Source: Mnemiopsis leidyi
Taxonomy: Eukaryota; Ctenophora; Tentaculata; Lobata; Bolinopsidae
Reading direction: 5' to 3'
NCBI GenBank assembly: GCA_000226015.1
Contig: JH152895.1
Location: 6,111 to 37,297, forward strand
Length of the DNA: 31,187 bases
The position numbers and the translations under genes are program-made. This document shows positions 29,070 through 31,187 of the stretch, piece after piece. The notes below the pieces were generated by a model, which made no database searches, had not been told where the DNA came from, and saw only the letters and a list, made by a program, of their open reading frames with translations. How positions within the stretch are numbered: the first letter of the stretch is position 1; each line of letters opens with the position of its first letter.

Positions 29070-29320
29070 GATTATCTTTCACTTTCACTTTTAAGTTTCA
29101 CTTTTAAGTTTCAATTTCATTTTCAATTTCACTTTCCCTTTCACTTTTATTTCAAGTTTCAATTTCACTTCCATTTTCATGTTTCACTTTAACTTTCATT
29201 TTCAAGTTTCACTTTCACTTTCGTTTTCAAGTTTCACTTTAATTTTTGAGTTTCTCTTTTATTTTCAAGTTTAACTTTCGCTTTCAAATTCAACTTTCAT
29301 TTTGTTTTGTTTTTTCATCT
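29070..29320. repeat. pyrimidine-rich degenerate repeats (CACTTTCAAGTTT)
   Basis: About 18 variants of a 12-14-bp unit made of TTTCACTTTTAAG / TTTCAAGTTT. On the plus strand it is a long pyrimidine-biased tract just downstream of exon 12. Confidence 0.85.
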
Positions 29321-29548
29321 TATTTTTTCATCTTGTTTGATTCAACAATATCTGTTACTGTACGAAGTTACAACGAAGTTAAGTTCTGTCAAGCAGTCAA
29401 GTATTAATATAAATTTATAAACATCATGAAAAGCAAGCCCTAACTTTCGACAAAAACATTGGTCCATAAAATTCAAAGAATGTAGATAAAAGTTGCTTGG
29501 ATGCACATGTTTCTCAGTACTATTGAGCTCAAAACCCCATGAAATCTC

Positions 29549-29554
29549 AATAAA
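29549..29554 (+). terminator. candidate polyadenylation signal AATAAA
   Basis: Plus-strand AATAAA about 490 bases after the exon 12 stop and just before the convergent GPCR stop. It would give the Dispatched-like transcript a 3' end that stops short of the neighbouring gene. Confidence 0.35.
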
Positions 29555-29586
29555 CCTGTGTCACTAACCGTCCTTATTGTGTCTCT

Positions 29587-30702
29587 CTATACACGTGTAT
29601 TGTAAGTAACAGTTTCTGTGTTCCCCTCTCTTATCACCTCGGAAGTCTGCACCAACAGTGGGACCCAAACCTGTCTCTGCTGTGTCTCGTGTCTCTGAGA
29701 CGTCTCCGAGACAGTCTGTGTCTCGATTCTGTCTCTCTGCACACCCTGTCTCACTTGAGGTTTTCTCCATGCGCCAAACAGCAGAGAGACCATCTCAGAT
29801 ATCTTTGTATTTAAGAACTGCCTGAAGCTGCGCACAGTTAGCGCGTACACGAAAAAGTTAGACATGATATTGAGGTAGTTGAGGTAGAGTACAGCGCGCC
29901 TTGTTGTACTGCTGTAACGCGCCCCTGCTACTCCCGCTACTATCAGCGCCCCCGACGGCAAATAGGAGATGAAGAACACAGCGACAGTGAGTAAGACAGT
30001 AACCACCCCCTCCCACTTCAACGCTCCTCCTAGCCTTCCCGCTGCTCTCCTTGCTACAACTAGTAACATGACGGATGTTGTTATCAGCACTGTCAGGGGA
30101 AGTGTCGTTCCCACTATGAAACCGATTAGTCCGTAGATTCTGAACCATTTTGGGACGCGCGGCGAGGAGAGGTCGTAGTCACAGTCGTAACCACGGTAAC
30201 TGAAGTGTATTGTATCTCGTACATAGACCAAAATTACAATAAGTGTCGGAGTGTAGAAGATCAAGAAAGACATCACCAGTGCACCACAAATCTTGTGTCC
30301 CGTGCGCCTGGTCCAGTTTCCTGCGCGCAGCGGGTACCTCAACATAAGCAACTTCAACGTAGACATAGCGCATGTCAGCAGCATGGTCACACCGTTACAC
30401 ACAAAGATCACGTGGTTCTGATTATGACACAGAACCTCTCCAAACACCCACCTATCAGTAATCAGAGAGACGGTACTGGGGAACACTCTAAACACCGCCA
30501 AGATGACGTCACACGCCGCCATGTGCTGGATTACCGCCACTAACACTTGGTGCTGCTTTATAGCACCGTACTTGATCGAGCCCACCAGGATGGTGGAGTC
30601 ACCCAGCAGGGACGAGAGGAGGACCAGAAGACTCCAGGTGAAGAGAGTGTATCTCTCGGAGTCTGTTGTGATCCCGTGTAGTGTTATGTTGTCTGTCCTC
30701 AT
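29587..30702 (-). CDS. class A (rhodopsin-like) G-protein-coupled receptor, divergent, intronless
   Basis: Seven hydrophobic spans in one uninterrupted 371-residue frame. The ATG at 30702 is preferred over an upstream in-frame TTG because it follows family style and gives a short N-terminus with an N-glycosylation site (NIT, residues 5-7). Class A landmarks are D in TM2 (HMAACDVIL), Cys before TM3 (VLCHNQ), Cys in extracellular loop 2 (YDCDYD), a Pro in TM6 (ISYLP) and N...Y at the end of TM7 followed by an amphipathic helix (ALTVRSFRQFL). Several switches are changed: GN of TM1 is GD, the DRY position reads LKL, CWxP reads SYLP, and NPxxY reads NFFVY. The 60-residue Gln/Arg/Glu/Thr-rich tail ends NTRV, a class I PDZ-binding motif (T-x-V). 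Ligand unknown. It lies tail-to-tail with the Dispatched-like gene. Confidence 0.9.
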   Translation of the reverse strand: MRTDNITLHGITTDSERYTLFTWSLLVLLSSLLGDSTILVGSIKYGAIKQHQVLVAVIQHMAACDVILAVFRVFPSTVSLITDRWVFGEVLCHNQNHVIFVCNGVTMLLTCAMSTLKLLMLRYPLRAGNWTRRTGHKICGALVMSFLIFYTPTLIVILVYVRDTIHFSYRGYDCDYDLSSPRVPKWFRIYGLIGFIVGTTLPLTVLITTSVMLLVVARRAAGRLGGALKWEGVVTVLLTVAVFFISYLPSGALIVAGVAGARYSSTTRRAVLYLNYLNIMSNFFVYALTVRSFRQFLNTKISEMVSLLFGAWRKPQVRQGVQRDRIETQTVSETSQRHETQQRQVWVPLLVQTSEVIREGNTETVTYNTRV

Positions 30703-30759
30703 CTTCCGGCCTTCTTGGAATGATGTTGGTTTTAAATCAAATATGTTGATCAATATAAG

Positions 30760-31187
30760 GCTATAAGGCTATAATACCGTACAACGCAGCAATGCTGTTG
30801 GATACGTAGCGTAGCAAGCAAACGTATGCATACGCAAACGTATTTGTTGCCGAAAATTCACGTATTCCGATTTCCACTATGGAGTAAGAAACATACTTTG
30901 AAATGAATCGTCAGGCGCCGCGCGCAAGAAAATTGTTGAGGATAGCGTGCTTTGTATAAAATAAGGGCTAAAATACACGTGCTATTAATAGGCGGGTGAA
31001 TCCGCTCGAACTCAAACTGAAAGATAGCACGTAGTTTCGTCGGAATCAGCTTTAAAAAAGTGAGGACGGGCTTGATCATGAATACGGACAAATTCCTGTA
31101 GCACCATATGACGACTCATCATGATACAAGTAAAACAATTTATCTGCATTAGGAAGTTGGGAGTTTAAAATTTAAATCAACATTTTA
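30760..31187. promoter_or_regulatory. 5' flank of the GPCR gene
   Basis: Non-coding. Contains repeated ACGTATGC/GTAGC words and the 12-bp palindrome CGTATGCATACG near 30820. No TATA box was identified with confidence. Confidence 0.3.

Noticed and set aside
30205-30543. 112-codon plus-strand frame opposite the GPCR
   Set aside because: Antisense shadow of a GC-richer coding exon; composition is His/Gln/Arg-rich without any domain.

Overview
This is a window of animal nuclear DNA. It is AT-rich, has GT-AG introns and microsatellites, carries transposon debris, and holds a 14-N assembly gap at 11749-11762. The gene content is metazoan: an Eph-type receptor ectodomain, an eight-PAN/Apple-domain secreted protein, a Dispatched/Patched-family sterol-sensing-domain protein and a class A GPCR. 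The style (intronless divergent GPCR, short genes, possible trans-splice acceptors at start codons) would suit a marine invertebrate, perhaps a cnidarian or another early-branching animal. That taxonomic guess is weak. No bacterial operon, CRISPR array, tRNA or rRNA was seen.

Layout. 1-5470: mostly non-coding, with minisatellites and two CpG/CCAAT/E-box-rich patches that look like promoters. 5478-8135, minus strand: exons 1-5 of an Eph-like receptor (signal peptide, ligand-binding domain, start of the Cys-rich region). These exons are small and are joined here by phase and splice-site consensus; intron 4 is loaded with a MITE and tandem arrays. 8408-9413: a 1006-bp hAT-type transposon with an 8-bp target-site duplication. 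9859-11748: two non-LTR retrotransposon fragments. 11749-17700: a mosaic of recurring CpG-rich modules on both strands, full of perfect triloop hairpins and including a 62-bp perfect palindrome and a Tc1-like transposase start. 17945-20359, minus: secreted PAN-repeat protein. 21243-29063, plus: Dispatched-like gene, 12 exons with consistent phases, plus one candidate microexon. Its intron 5 holds an antisense GIY-YIG fragment of a Penelope-like element. 29587-30702, minus: intronless GPCR with a PDZ-binding tail, tail-to-tail with the Dispatched-like gene.

The genes do not form a known pathway together. Three encode cell-surface signalling or transport proteins and one a secreted adhesion/lectin-like protein. 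The most unusual recurring signal is that tandem repeats sit exactly on splice junctions: at least five donors in the Dispatched-like gene and one acceptor in the Eph-like gene lie inside or at the edge of local tandem duplications. In one case (intron 3) the duplicated donors are spaced in multiples of three, with open sequence between them.
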